Shown piece by piece: positions 55,105 to 64,000 of a stretch of 64,000 bases of DNA. The number at the start of each line of letters is the position of its first letter. The first letter of the stretch is position 1. Below the pieces are notes generated by a model. That model saw only the letters and a list, made by a program, of their open reading frames with translations. It was not told the origin of the DNA and made no database searches. Source of the DNA: Sphingobium limneticum (lineage in GTDB: Bacteria > Pseudomonadota > Alphaproteobacteria > Sphingomonadales > Sphingomonadaceae); assembly GCF_008710155.1 (NCBI RefSeq), contig NZ_VYPZ01000003.1, positions 124,001-188,000 on the forward strand, in the 5' to 3' direction. The translations under genes and the position numbers were made by a program.

Positions 55105-57423
55105 TTATCCCGTAATTTTCGAAAAGTCCGCCACGTTGTGCACCGCAGCACGCACCCGCGCCAGCAGCGCGAGGCGAGTCGTGCGCTTCGCCGGATCGGC
55201 GTCGTTGACCGTGACGCTTTCAAAGAAGGCGTCGATCGGCGCGCGAAGCGTGGCAAGCGCGGCCATGGCACCCTCGAAATCCTCGGCCGCAACAGCCTGC
55301 GCCGCTTGCGGCTCCGCCACGTCGAGCGCGGCGAGCAGGTCAGCTTCGGCCTGTTCGGGCGTGTAGGACAGCGAAATCGCTTCGGCCGTCTCGACGCCTT
55401 CCTTCTTGAGGATATTGGCGGCGCGCTTGTACCCAGCGAGCAGATTGGTGCCGTCGTCGGTCGCGACGAAGGACTGAAGCGCCTTCACACGGGCGAGCAG
55501 ACGGACGAGATCATCCTCGCCGCCCAGCGCAAACACCGCGTCGATCAGGTCGTGCCGAACGCCCGCTTCCTTCTGCTGAACCTTGAGGCGGTCGGCGAAG
55601 AAGTCGAGGAATTGGACTTCAAATCCGGAGAATCGGTCCTTGAGGGAAGCCGATCCAGTTGGAAATTCTAACGCGATGTATTCATCAACAGCAGCTTGGC
55701 TACTGCGAAATGCAGCCATAACATCCCCATCTTCGTGGATGTGCTTAGGAATATGGCTTCCTTTTAAGATCACTTCATCGCGTGCGGCTCGATCACTTGA
55801 TCGCTGATTATTTTCAATCACCCCCATTGCAGCAATGATTCTGGTTGTCAGCATCCGCAGATTTAGGCGCAGGTTGCTCTTGGTAAGTAGGGCTATCACA
55901 GCGAGCGCCGCTCGGCGCAACGCAAAGGGATCACGAGAGCCGGAAGGCTGCATTTCTCGCATGAAAAACCACAGCAGCGTATCTAGCTTATCCGCCAAAC
56001 TCACCGCCACCGTCACCGGCGCAGTCGGCACATCATCACCCTGCCCGACCGGCTTGTAATGGTCGCGGATCGCGTCGGCCACCGCATCGGGCAGGCCTTC
56101 GGCGCGGGCATAATAGCCGCCCATCACGCCCTGCAATTCGGGGAATTCGCCGACCATTTCGGTGACGAGGTCCGCCTTGGCCAGGCGGGCGGCCCGTTCG
56201 GCGAGGTCGGCCAACTCTTCCTTGTGCTCCTGCGAAGGCAGGAGCCCATGGCCAGATTGCGCTTCGTCGCCCTGGGCTCCTGCTTTCGCAGGAGCACTGG
56301 CACCGACGATCCCCTCTTCCACCAGCCAGCGGGCCAGCTTGGCGACCCGCTCCACCTTGTCGGCGACGGTGCCCAGCTTTTCGTGAAAGGTGATGCGTTC
56401 CAGCTTCTGCGCATGATCCGCCAGCTTCGTCTTGCGGTCCTGCTCCCAGAAGAAGCGGGCGTCGCTCAAGCGGGCGGCCAGCACCTTGCGGTTGCCGGCG
56501 ATAATCGCCACGCCGCCATCCTTCGCCTCGATATTGGCGGTGCAGATGAAGGCCGGGGCCAACTTGCCCGAAGCATCGCGCAGCACGAAATATTTCTGGT
56601 TGATCCGAAGGGTTAGCTGAATGACTTCAGGCGGCACCTCAAGGAAGGCCGGGTCGAAATCGCCCAGCAGCGGCACCGGCCATTCGGTCAGCCCCGCATT
56701 TTCCGCGATCAGGCCCTTGTCCTCGATCACGCTATAGCCATGCGCGGCGGCGGCTTCGTCGGCCTTCGTCGAGATGATCGCCTGCCGTTCCTGATGGCTG
56801 ACGATCACATGGCAGGCGCGCAGCTTTTCGACATAATCGTCCGCGCCGCCGATGGTGATTTCACCGGCATGATGGAAGCGATGGCCAAGCGTGGCATAGC
56901 CAGACCGCACATCCTCCACCGCGATATCGACCAGATCTTCGCCCAGGATCGCGACGATGCCTTTGAGCGGCCGGACCCAGCGCAGGCTTTCAGTCGTCTG
57001 GCTGGCCGCGCCCCAGCGCATCGACTTGGGCCAGGGGAAGGCGCGGATGACGGCGGGGACAGCTTCGGCCAGAACGTCCTTGGTCGCGCGGCCGGGCTTG
57101 TTCACGACGGCGAAATAGACGCCGTCGCGATCTTCCAACTGGTCTTGGCGAAGGCCGGTCTTGCGCAGGAAGCCGTCCAGCGCCTGTGCCGGGGCGCTGG
57201 TGCGCGGGCCTTTGAACTCTTCGCTGACGGCCGCCGTTTCCAGCGGCAAGTCGCGCGCGATCAGGGCAAGGCGGCGCGGCGTCACGAAACTGTCGATCGA
57301 CGCGGGCTTCAAGCCGGCCTTCGCCAGTTCCTCAGTGAAGAGGCGGGCAAGATCGTCGGAAGCCTTCAACTGCATGCGCGCCGGAATCTCTTCGCAGCGG
57401 ATTTCGAGGAGGAAATCGGTCAT
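55105..57423 (-). CDS. glyS: Glycine-tRNA ligase beta subunit
   Basis: The 772-residue subunit begins DFLLEIRCEEIPARM and carries the family segment ADKLDTLL...SGSRDPFALRR. With GlyQ it charges tRNA-Gly. Two oddities: residues about 376-400 are translated from a palindromic repeat (SAPAKAGAQGDEAQ...), and about 55640-55990 is AT-richer, with other codon use than its surroundings. The frame stays open throughout, so the gene is probably functional. Confidence 0.95.
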   Translation of the reverse strand: MTDFLLEIRCEEIPARMQLKASDDLARLFTEELAKAGLKPASIDSFVTPRRLALIARDLPLETAAVSEEFKGPRTSAPAQALDGFLRKTGLRQDQLEDRDGVYFAVVNKPGRATKDVLAEAVPAVIRAFPWPKSMRWGAASQTTESLRWVRPLKGIVAILGEDLVDIAVEDVRSGYATLGHRFHHAGEITIGGADDYVEKLRACHVIVSHQERQAIISTKADEAAAAHGYSVIEDKGLIAENAGLTEWPVPLLGDFDPAFLEVPPEVIQLTLRINQKYFVLRDASGKLAPAFICTANIEAKDGGVAIIAGNRKVLAARLSDARFFWEQDRKTKLADHAQKLERITFHEKLGTVADKVERVAKLARWLVEEGIVGASAPAKAGAQGDEAQSGHGLLPSQEHKEELADLAERAARLAKADLVTEMVGEFPELQGVMGGYYARAEGLPDAVADAIRDHYKPVGQGDDVPTAPVTVAVSLADKLDTLLWFFMREMQPSGSRDPFALRRAALAVIALLTKSNLRLNLRMLTTRIIAAMGVIENNQRSSDRAARDEVILKGSHIPKHIHEDGDVMAAFRSSQAAVDEYIALEFPTGSASLKDRFSGFEVQFLDFFADRLKVQQKEAGVRHDLIDAVFALGGEDDLVRLLARVKALQSFVATDDGTNLLAGYKRAANILKKEGVETAEAISLSYTPEQAEADLLAALDVAEPQAAQAVAAEDFEGAMAALATLRAPIDAFFESVTVNDADPAKRTTRLALLARVRAAVHNVADFSKITG
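56225..56296. repeat. Palindromic repeat inside glyS coding region
   Basis: Arms at 56225-56247 and 56274-56296 are inverted copies with one mismatch in 23 bases. Each arm holds an internal palindrome around GCTCCTGC/GCAGGAGC. The 72-base element keeps the glyS frame open and adds about 24 residues. Confidence 0.85.
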
Positions 57424-57436
57424 GCGATTTCCTCCG

Positions 57437-57514
57437 AAGCCCCAGCGAAGGCTGGGGCCGCAATCGAACGGAGCGCCACATCGCCTGAGATCCCAGCCTT
57501 CGCTGGGATGACGG
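57437..57514. repeat. CCCAGCGAAGGCTGGG-type repeat between glyS and glyQ
   Basis: Two self-complementary hairpins (57440-57457 and 57490-57509) with inverted relation to each other. The gap between glyQ and glyS in the same operon is almost all repeat, so both genes are probably transcribed through it. Confidence 0.85.
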
Positions 57515-57529
57515 ATCTAAACTTGGTCA

Positions 57530-58402
57530 TCACGCGGCCCACCCGTTCACTTCCATCCACTTTTCGCAGCTACCCTTCGCCATGTCACGCACCTGCCCCA
57601 TATAGCTGGCACGTTCCTGGACGGAGATCACGCCGCGCGCCTGAAGCAGGTTGAAGGTGTGGCTGGCCTTGATCGCCTGTTCGAACGCGGCGAGCGGCAC
57701 GCCATTTTCGATGCACTGGTCATATTCCGCGCGGCAATCCTTAAACCAGCGGAACAGCTTCTCCGTGTCGGCAACCTCGAAATTCCATTTCGACATCTGC
57801 TTCTCATTTTCAAGGAACACGTCGCCATAGGTGACGCCCGCATCGTTGAACTTGAGGTCATAGACGCTGTCGACGCCCTGAATATACATGGCCAGCCGCT
57901 CAAGCCCGTAGGTCAGTTCACCCGCGACCGGCTTGCAGTCATAGCCGCCCATCTGCTGGAAATAGGTGAACTGGGTGACTTCCATGCCGTCGCACCACAC
58001 TTCCCAGCCCAGGCCCCAAGCGCCCAGCGTCGGGCTTTCCCAGTCATCCTCGACGAAGCGGATGTCGTGGACCAGCGGATCGATGCCGATTTCCACCAGC
58101 GAACCCAGATAGAGTTCCTGAAGGTTCGCCGGGGACGGCTTCATGATCACCTGATATTGGTAATAATGCTGAAGCCGGTTGGGATTTTCGCCATAGCGGC
58201 CATCGGTCGGGCGGCGGCTGGGCTGCACATAGGCGGCGTTCCACGCGTTCGGCCCCAGCGCGCGCAGCGTGGTCGCGGGGTGGAAGGTGCCCGCGCCGAC
58301 TTCCATGTCGAGCGGCTGAAGGATGACGCATCCCTGCTTCCCCCAATAGGCATGCAGGGTCAGGATCAAGTCCTGGAAGGAAAGCACTTTGCCTTCGGCC
58401 AC
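57530..58402 (-). CDS. glyQ: Glycine-tRNA ligase alpha subunit
   Basis: The 290-residue subunit begins [18 protein letters not shown] and continues with [15 protein letters not shown] and [19 protein letters not shown], the GlyQ catalytic core. It works as an alpha2beta2 enzyme with GlyS, encoded 106 bases downstream. Start at 58402 with normal N-terminus. Confidence 0.97.
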   Translation of the reverse strand: MAEGKVLSFQDLILTLHAYWGKQGCVILQPLDMEVGAGTFHPATTLRALGPNAWNAAYVQPSRRPTDGRYGENPNRLQHYYQYQVIMKPSPANLQELYLGSLVEIGIDPLVHDIRFVEDDWESPTLGAWGLGWEVWCDGMEVTQFTYFQQMGGYDCKPVAGELTYGLERLAMYIQGVDSVYDLKFNDAGVTYGDVFLENEKQMSKWNFEVADTEKLFRWFKDCRAEYDQCIENGVPLAAFEQAIKASHTFNLLQARGVISVQERASYMGQVRDMAKGSCEKWMEVNGWAA

Positions 58403-58535
58403 GGATAGTCCTCAAAAATTGCTATCTAGAATGTCGCGCGCCTTGGCGCATGGCATGGCCATGGTCAAGGAAAAGCGGCGGGAAACAGGGTTAAGCGGCT
58501 TGCCCTGACGCCGCATGCTCCCCATTGAAGGACGC

Positions 58536-59438
58536 ATGAAGATGCTCCCCACCCTGTTCCGTGCGTTCAGTGCCGCGCTGCTGATGATCGGCGGCGTCGC
58601 GCAGGCCCGCACGGCTGAAACCGCGACCCCTGCCCTGTGGCAGGTGAAGGATGATGACACGACCATCTATCTGTTCGGCACCGTCCATGTGATGAAGCCC
58701 GATATCGACTGGTTCCATGGCGACGTGAAGCGCGCTTTCGACCGGGCCGATACGCTGGTGCTGGAGATTATCGAGCCGGACGATCCCAATGCGATCGCTG
58801 CGACCATGGCTGGGCTGGCGATGGCGAAGGACGGGGTGAAGCTGTCGGATCGACTGACGCCGGACGCGCGGACGAAATATCAGGCGGCGATGGACGCGAA
58901 CGGCCTGCCCTGGCAGGCATTCGATATGTTCAACCCGTGGATGAGCGGCATGGCCCTGTCGGTCGCGCCGCTGGAGAAGCTGGGCTACAAGAATGACCTG
59001 GGCGCGGAGAAGATATTGCGCAGCGCCGCCACCGGCGCGGGCAAGAAGGTGGATGCGCTGGAGACGGTGGAGCAGCAGGTCGGCTTCTTCGCCAGCCTGC
59101 CGATGGAGCAGCAATTGCAGTTCCTGAATGCAACGGTCGACGGCCTGCCGGACATGGAAAAGGAATTTGGCGACCTGCTGCGCTATTGGCAGGCGGGGCA
59201 GCCCGACAAGCTGGCCGCATCGATGAACGAGTCGCTGGAGGCCACGCCGGAACTGGCACAGGTGCTGCTGACCGGGCGCAACGCCAATTGGGCCATGTGG
59301 ATCAAGGCGCGGCTGGAGCAGCCGGGTACCGTCTTCGTGGCGGTCGGCGCGGGCCATCTGGCCGGCAAGGGCAGCGTGCAGGAACAGCTCAAGGCGCTGG
59401 GCGTCCAGGCCAAGCGGATAAAGAAGGTCAAGCCATGA
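58536..59438 (+). CDS. TraB/GumN family protein, exported
   Basis: The 300-residue protein has a signal peptide (LFRAFSAALLMIGGVAQA) and the family motif YLFGTVHVMKPD near residue 45. A terminal AVGAGHLAGKG follows, the two conserved TraB/GumN metal-site segments. Members may be metalloproteases of unknown target. The ATG at 58536 has AAGGA close upstream; ATG 58542 or 58515 are alternatives. Its stop overlaps the paralogue downstream. Confidence 0.87.
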   Translation: MKMLPTLFRAFSAALLMIGGVAQARTAETATPALWQVKDDDTTIYLFGTVHVMKPDIDWFHGDVKRAFDRADTLVLEIIEPDDPNAIAATMAGLAMAKDGVKLSDRLTPDARTKYQAAMDANGLPWQAFDMFNPWMSGMALSVAPLEKLGYKNDLGAEKILRSAATGAGKKVDALETVEQQVGFFASLPMEQQLQFLNATVDGLPDMEKEFGDLLRYWQAGQPDKLAASMNESLEATPELAQVLLTGRNANWAMWIKARLEQPGTVFVAVGAGHLAGKGSVQEQLKALGVQAKRIKKVKP

Positions 59439-60322
59439 TGCGCATCGCGACCCGCCTGCTGGCGCTATTTGCTCTAACATTGGTCGCGGCTTGCGGTCAG
59501 GACAGCAAGCCGGTGGCTAAGGTCGAGGGCGGCCCTGCCCTGTGGCAGGTGCAGCGCGGCGAGCTGAACGGCTGGCTGTTCGGCACCATCCATGTCCTGC
59601 CCAAGGGCGTCGCGTGGGATACACCGGCGATCAAGGAGGCGATGGGCGCGTCCGACCGGCTGATATTGGAAGCGGCCGATTTGCAGGACGAGCAGAAGAC
59701 GCTGGGCCTGTTCGAGAAAATGGGCCGCAGCCCCGGCTTGCCGCCGCTGGAAAAGCGGGTGCCCGATGGCGAGAAGGCGGCGCTGAGCAAGGCGATGGCC
59801 GATGGCGGTACGAACAGCCAGTTGCTGTCCGGCTATGAAAGCTGGGCTGCCGCGATGCTGCTGTCCGCCGCCAGCCAGCAGGGCCTGGGCGTCAGCCAGA
59901 GCGACGGCGTCGAGCCGGTGCTGATCGAGACGTACAAGAAAGCCAAAAAGCCGATCGGCGGGCTTGAGACGGTGGAGCGCCAGTTTGCGGCGTTCGACAC
60001 GCTGCCCGAAAGCGCGCAATCGGCTTTGCTGGTGCAAACCGTGCATGAGGCCAAGGGTATGAAGGCGCTGTACGACCGCATCCTGACCGCCTGGTCGAAG
60101 GGCGACATGGAGGCGATCGCCAAGGAAGACAAGGTCGGCGAGCAGCCCGACCCGATGGTCGAGGAAGCGATACTGGTCGCCCGCAATCGCGATTGGGTGA
60201 AGGCGATCGAGCCGATGAAGGGCCGCCCCTTCATCGCGGTGGGTGCGGGGCATTTGACCGGGCGCGAAAATCTGATCGAATTGCTGAAGGCGCAGGGGTA
60301 CACGATCACGCGGGTGCAGTGA
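59435..60322 (+). CDS. TraB/GumN family lipoprotein, paralogue of the preceding gene
   Basis: The 295-residue protein shares the layout of its neighbour (WLFGTIHVLPKG, FIAVGAGHLTGREN), but its N-terminus is a lipoprotein signal with lipobox LVAAC. The ATG at 59435 overlaps the upstream stop (ATGA). The pair looks like a tandem duplication, with one member lipid-anchored. Function unknown. Confidence 0.87.
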   Translation: MMRIATRLLALFALTLVAACGQDSKPVAKVEGGPALWQVQRGELNGWLFGTIHVLPKGVAWDTPAIKEAMGASDRLILEAADLQDEQKTLGLFEKMGRSPGLPPLEKRVPDGEKAALSKAMADGGTNSQLLSGYESWAAAMLLSAASQQGLGVSQSDGVEPVLIETYKKAKKPIGGLETVERQFAAFDTLPESAQSALLVQTVHEAKGMKALYDRILTAWSKGDMEAIAKEDKVGEQPDPMVEEAILVARNRDWVKAIEPMKGRPFIAVGAGHLTGRENLIELLKAQGYTITRVQ

Positions 60323-60383
60323 TCTTACTCCACGCGCGCAGGCGACAGTCCAGATGAAGCCTCTAAGATCGGGTGGGTACTGT

Positions 60384-60557
60384 ATGAAGAACTTCTACAT
60401 TGTATCGGCCACCATCATCGTCGTTGGTTTGGCGATCCTGATGGCAAAGCATATGTATGACTCGCCCTATAACCGCTGCGTCAAAGACTGTGTAGTGGTA
60501 GGATTCACAAAAGACCAAGCCGCTGCGGCGTGCGCCCGTCTTCATGATACGAACTGA
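60384..60557 (+). CDS. Small single-pass membrane protein of unknown function
   Basis: A 57-residue frame starting KNFYIVSATIIVVGLAILMAKH, one clear membrane helix, then a cysteine-containing tail (RCVKDC, ACARLHD). Base composition is AT-richer than neighbours. No strong ribosome-binding site is seen, so expression is uncertain. Confidence 0.5.
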   Translation: MKNFYIVSATIIVVGLAILMAKHMYDSPYNRCVKDCVVVGFTKDQAAAACARLHDTN

Positions 60558-60683
60558 CGCACCACTCGTCAGCCCCCACCCCTTGCCTTTCCGCCATTTC
60601 CTGCTAAAGGGCCGCCTTCCCGCGATGGTCATCCCTGGAGGCGTGGCGGGAAAGTACATCAATTTTGCTTTTGGAGACACGCA

Positions 60684-61298
60684 ATGAGCGAGCAGCTTAC
60701 GCTGTCGGCCGAGGCACGCGATCGGGCAGGCAAGGGAGCCTCCCGCGCCCTCCGCCGTGAGGGCCGCGTACCCGCCGTCATCTATGGAATGAACGAAGAA
60801 CCCCTGTCGATCCATGTCGAGGAAAAGCTCCTCAACAAGCAGCTCGGCACCGGCCACTTCTTCAATTCGGTCATCATGGTCGAAGTCGGCGGCAAGACCG
60901 TCCGCACGCTCGCCAAGGACGTGGCCTTCCACCCCGTCACCGACCGTCCGCTGCACGCCGATTTCCTGCGCGTTTCGGAACATGCCACCGTTCACGTCCA
61001 TGTGCCGGTGCGCTTCGAAAATGAAGACGCATCGCCGGGCCTGAAGAAGGGCGGCGTGCTCAACGTCGTGGCGCATGACATCGAACTGGTCGTCGATGCC
61101 GCCAACATTCCCGACGAAGTGGTGGTCGACCTGACCGGCCTGGAAGTCGGCGATTCGCTGCACATCAGCGCGGTGACCCTGCCCAAGGGCACCACGGCCC
61201 TGCATGCCGACACCGATTTCAGCATCGCGACCGTCGTTGCTCCTTCGGCTCTCAAGAGCGCCGAAGGCGAAGCTGAGGCCGAAGCGGAAGGCGAATAA
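60684..61298 (+). CDS. rplY: 50S ribosomal protein L25 (general stress protein Ctc form)
   Basis: The 204-residue long form of L25: an N-terminal 5S rRNA-binding domain ([19 protein letters not shown]) and a C-terminal beta domain, followed by an acidic tail EAEAEAEGE. It precedes pth in a common bacterial pairing. The ATG at 60684 is preceded by TTTTGGAGACACGCA. Confidence 0.95.
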   Translation: MSEQLTLSAEARDRAGKGASRALRREGRVPAVIYGMNEEPLSIHVEEKLLNKQLGTGHFFNSVIMVEVGGKTVRTLAKDVAFHPVTDRPLHADFLRVSEHATVHVHVPVRFENEDASPGLKKGGVLNVVAHDIELVVDAANIPDEVVVDLTGLEVGDSLHISAVTLPKGTTALHADTDFSIATVVAPSALKSAEGEAEAEAEGE

Positions 61299-61329
61299 GC
61301 CTTTTCCAGCTTTAAGCTATTTGCGAAAT

Positions 61330-61360
61330 CCCGTTCGAGCCAGGCTCGGGCGGGGTTTTG
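61330..61360 (+). terminator. Hairpin with T-rich tail after rplY
   Basis: CCCGTTCGAGC (61330-61340) pairs with GCTCGGGCGGG (61344-61354) using two G-U pairs, followed by GTTTTG. It may reduce readthrough into pth. Confidence 0.7.
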
Positions 61361-61378
61361 CTTTTCTGGAGGATTTCG

Positions 61379-61948
61379 ATGCAGATCTGGGCGGGCCTGG
61401 GCAATCCGGGACAGCAATATGCGATGCACCGGCACAATGTCGGCTTCATGGTCGCGGACCTGATCGCGGACATGCATCGCTTCTCCCCCCCCAAGAAGCA
61501 GTTCCAGGGCTGGGTTCAGGAAGGTCGGATCGGCACCGAGAAAATCATCCTGCTCAAACCCGCCACCTTCATGAACGAAAGCGGCCGTTCGATCGGCGAA
61601 GCGATGCGCTTCTACAAGCTGACGCCGCAGGACGTCACCGTCTTCCACGACGAACTCGACCTCGTGCCCATGAAGGTGAAGGTGAAGCGCGGCGGCGGCA
61701 ATGCCGGGCACAACGGGCTGCGGTCCACCGACGCGCATATCGGCAATGATTTTCGCCGGGTGCGGATCGGCATCGGCCATCCGGGACATAAGGACAAGGT
61801 CCATGGCTATGTGCTGGGCAATTACGCCAAGAGCGAAATGGACGCGCTGGCCGACATGCTGGGCGCGACCAGTGCCGAAGCCGAATGGCTGACCAGGAAT
61901 GACGACGTCCGCTTCATGAACGAGATCGCCCGTCGCCTGGCGGATTGA
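61379..61948 (+). CDS. pth: Peptidyl-tRNA hydrolase
   Basis: The 189-residue protein begins QIWAGLGNPGQQYAMHRHNVG, with the catalytic histidine in the HNVG segment, and has FHDELDL and GGGNAGHNGL. It frees tRNA from dropped-off peptidyl-tRNA. The ATG at 61379 has GGAGG 6 bases upstream; the longer open frame is not used. Confidence 0.96.
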   Translation: MQIWAGLGNPGQQYAMHRHNVGFMVADLIADMHRFSPPKKQFQGWVQEGRIGTEKIILLKPATFMNESGRSIGEAMRFYKLTPQDVTVFHDELDLVPMKVKVKRGGGNAGHNGLRSTDAHIGNDFRRVRIGIGHPGHKDKVHGYVLGNYAKSEMDALADMLGATSAEAEWLTRNDDVRFMNEIARRLAD

Positions 61949-62006
61949 ACGGCCAGAACATCTTTACCCAACCGCCATGACAATGGCTCAACGGACCAAT
62001 CACGGC

Positions 62007-63823
<1,817 letters not shown>

Positions 63824-63894
63824 TCCGCAAAGCAGGCTTGCGCTGGACACAAACTCACAGCCGGGAAACGGGATAGCAATGCGCGCGCATTATG

Positions 63895-63918
63895 GGGACA
63901 GGCACTTTCTCCTGTCCC
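63895..63918 (+). promoter_or_regulatory. GGGACAGG/CCTGTCCC hairpin upstream of a truncated gene
   Basis: GGGACAGG (63895-63902) and CCTGTCCC (63911-63918) pair perfectly across an 8-base loop. The following AAGGA ribosome-binding site is not paired. It may be a leader hairpin or the end of pgm transcription; there is no T run. Confidence 0.4.
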
Positions 63919-63928
63919 AAGGACCATC

Positions 63929-64000
63929 ATGCGCCGCCTTGCTGCCTGCTTTTCCGCCTGCCTCGCCCTCCTTTCGAGCCCCGCCGGCGCGGCGACCAGC
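63929..64000 (+). CDS. Start of an exported protein, 3' truncated by window
   Basis: Twenty-four codons begin MRRLAACFSACLALLSSPAG, a signal peptide with an alanine cleavage region. AAGGA lies a few bases upstream. The rest lies beyond the window, so nothing more can be said. Confidence 0.6.
   Translation, partial: MRRLAACFSACLALLSSPAGAATS

Overview
The window is a GC-rich, gene-dense chromosomal segment of an alphaproteobacterium, most likely family Sphingomonadaceae (Sphingobium/Sphingomonas-like). The assignment rests on several cues: a GTTC-N7-GTTC LexA-type box, the ligase-associated DNA repair pair, an arginine succinyltransferase operon, an FtsX-type LolC/E permease with LolD, two-subunit GlyQ/GlyS, and many short palindromic intergenic repeats of types I associate with sphingomonads. 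Gene content is core-like. I see no prophage, insertion sequence, plasmid function or CRISPR array.

Layout. 1-2.6 kb: a DNA-repair exonuclease (cut by the window edge), an ATP-dependent DNA ligase and a GFA-family protein. 2.7-7.8 kb: an exported protein, then a spermidine pathway (carboxyspermidine dehydrogenase, carboxyspermidine decarboxylase, ornithine-type decarboxylase with a structured leader). 7.8-15.7 kb: a tightly packed minus-strand run: RNA methyltransferase, NAD(P)HX repair enzyme, lipoprotein, N-formylglutamate amidohydrolase, ispE, TPR protein and ETF-ubiquinone oxidoreductase. 15.8-20.1 kb: a degenerate UDG-like protein, lytic transglycosylase, moaB and a SplB-like radical SAM enzyme behind a LexA-type box. 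20.2-28.8 kb: dnaE, a diguanylate cyclase, lolD-lolC, a candidate small RNA, and an Hsp20 gene with a sigma-32-like promoter and a ROSE-like thermometer. 28.9-36 kb: kup and the cytochrome c maturation operon ccmC-D-E-F-G-H-I, including a 43-codon ccmD. 36.1-41.9 kb: purF, an SDR, cfa, phr and rppH. 41.9-46.6 kb: a DUF481 outer-membrane protein, then M20 hydrolase-astA-astB for arginine catabolism. 46.7-51.3 kb: a Phd-like/PAS fusion protein, tadE-tadG and cobQ. 51.4-58.4 kb: two identical tRNA-Arg(ACG) genes, a small membrane protein, ppdK, and glyS-glyQ. 58.5-64 kb: two TraB/GumN paralogues, rplY, pth, pgm and the start of a secreted protein.

Start and stop codons overlap by 4 bases (ATGA, GTGA or TTGA) at many junctions, which implies translational coupling. 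These overlaps were used to fix many starts. Low-identity arrangements of inverted repeats recur in intergenic DNA, and one copy sits in frame inside glyS.

Most unusual points: the SOS-type box in front of a SplB-like radical SAM gene; the RNA-thermometer-like Hsp20 leader; an orphan intrinsic terminator that ends a structured, probably untranslated RNA; the palindromic repeat and an AT-richer tract inside glyS; the fusion of an antitoxin-like DNA-binding domain to PAS domains; and an M20 hydrolase in the usual place of succinylglutamate desuccinylase.
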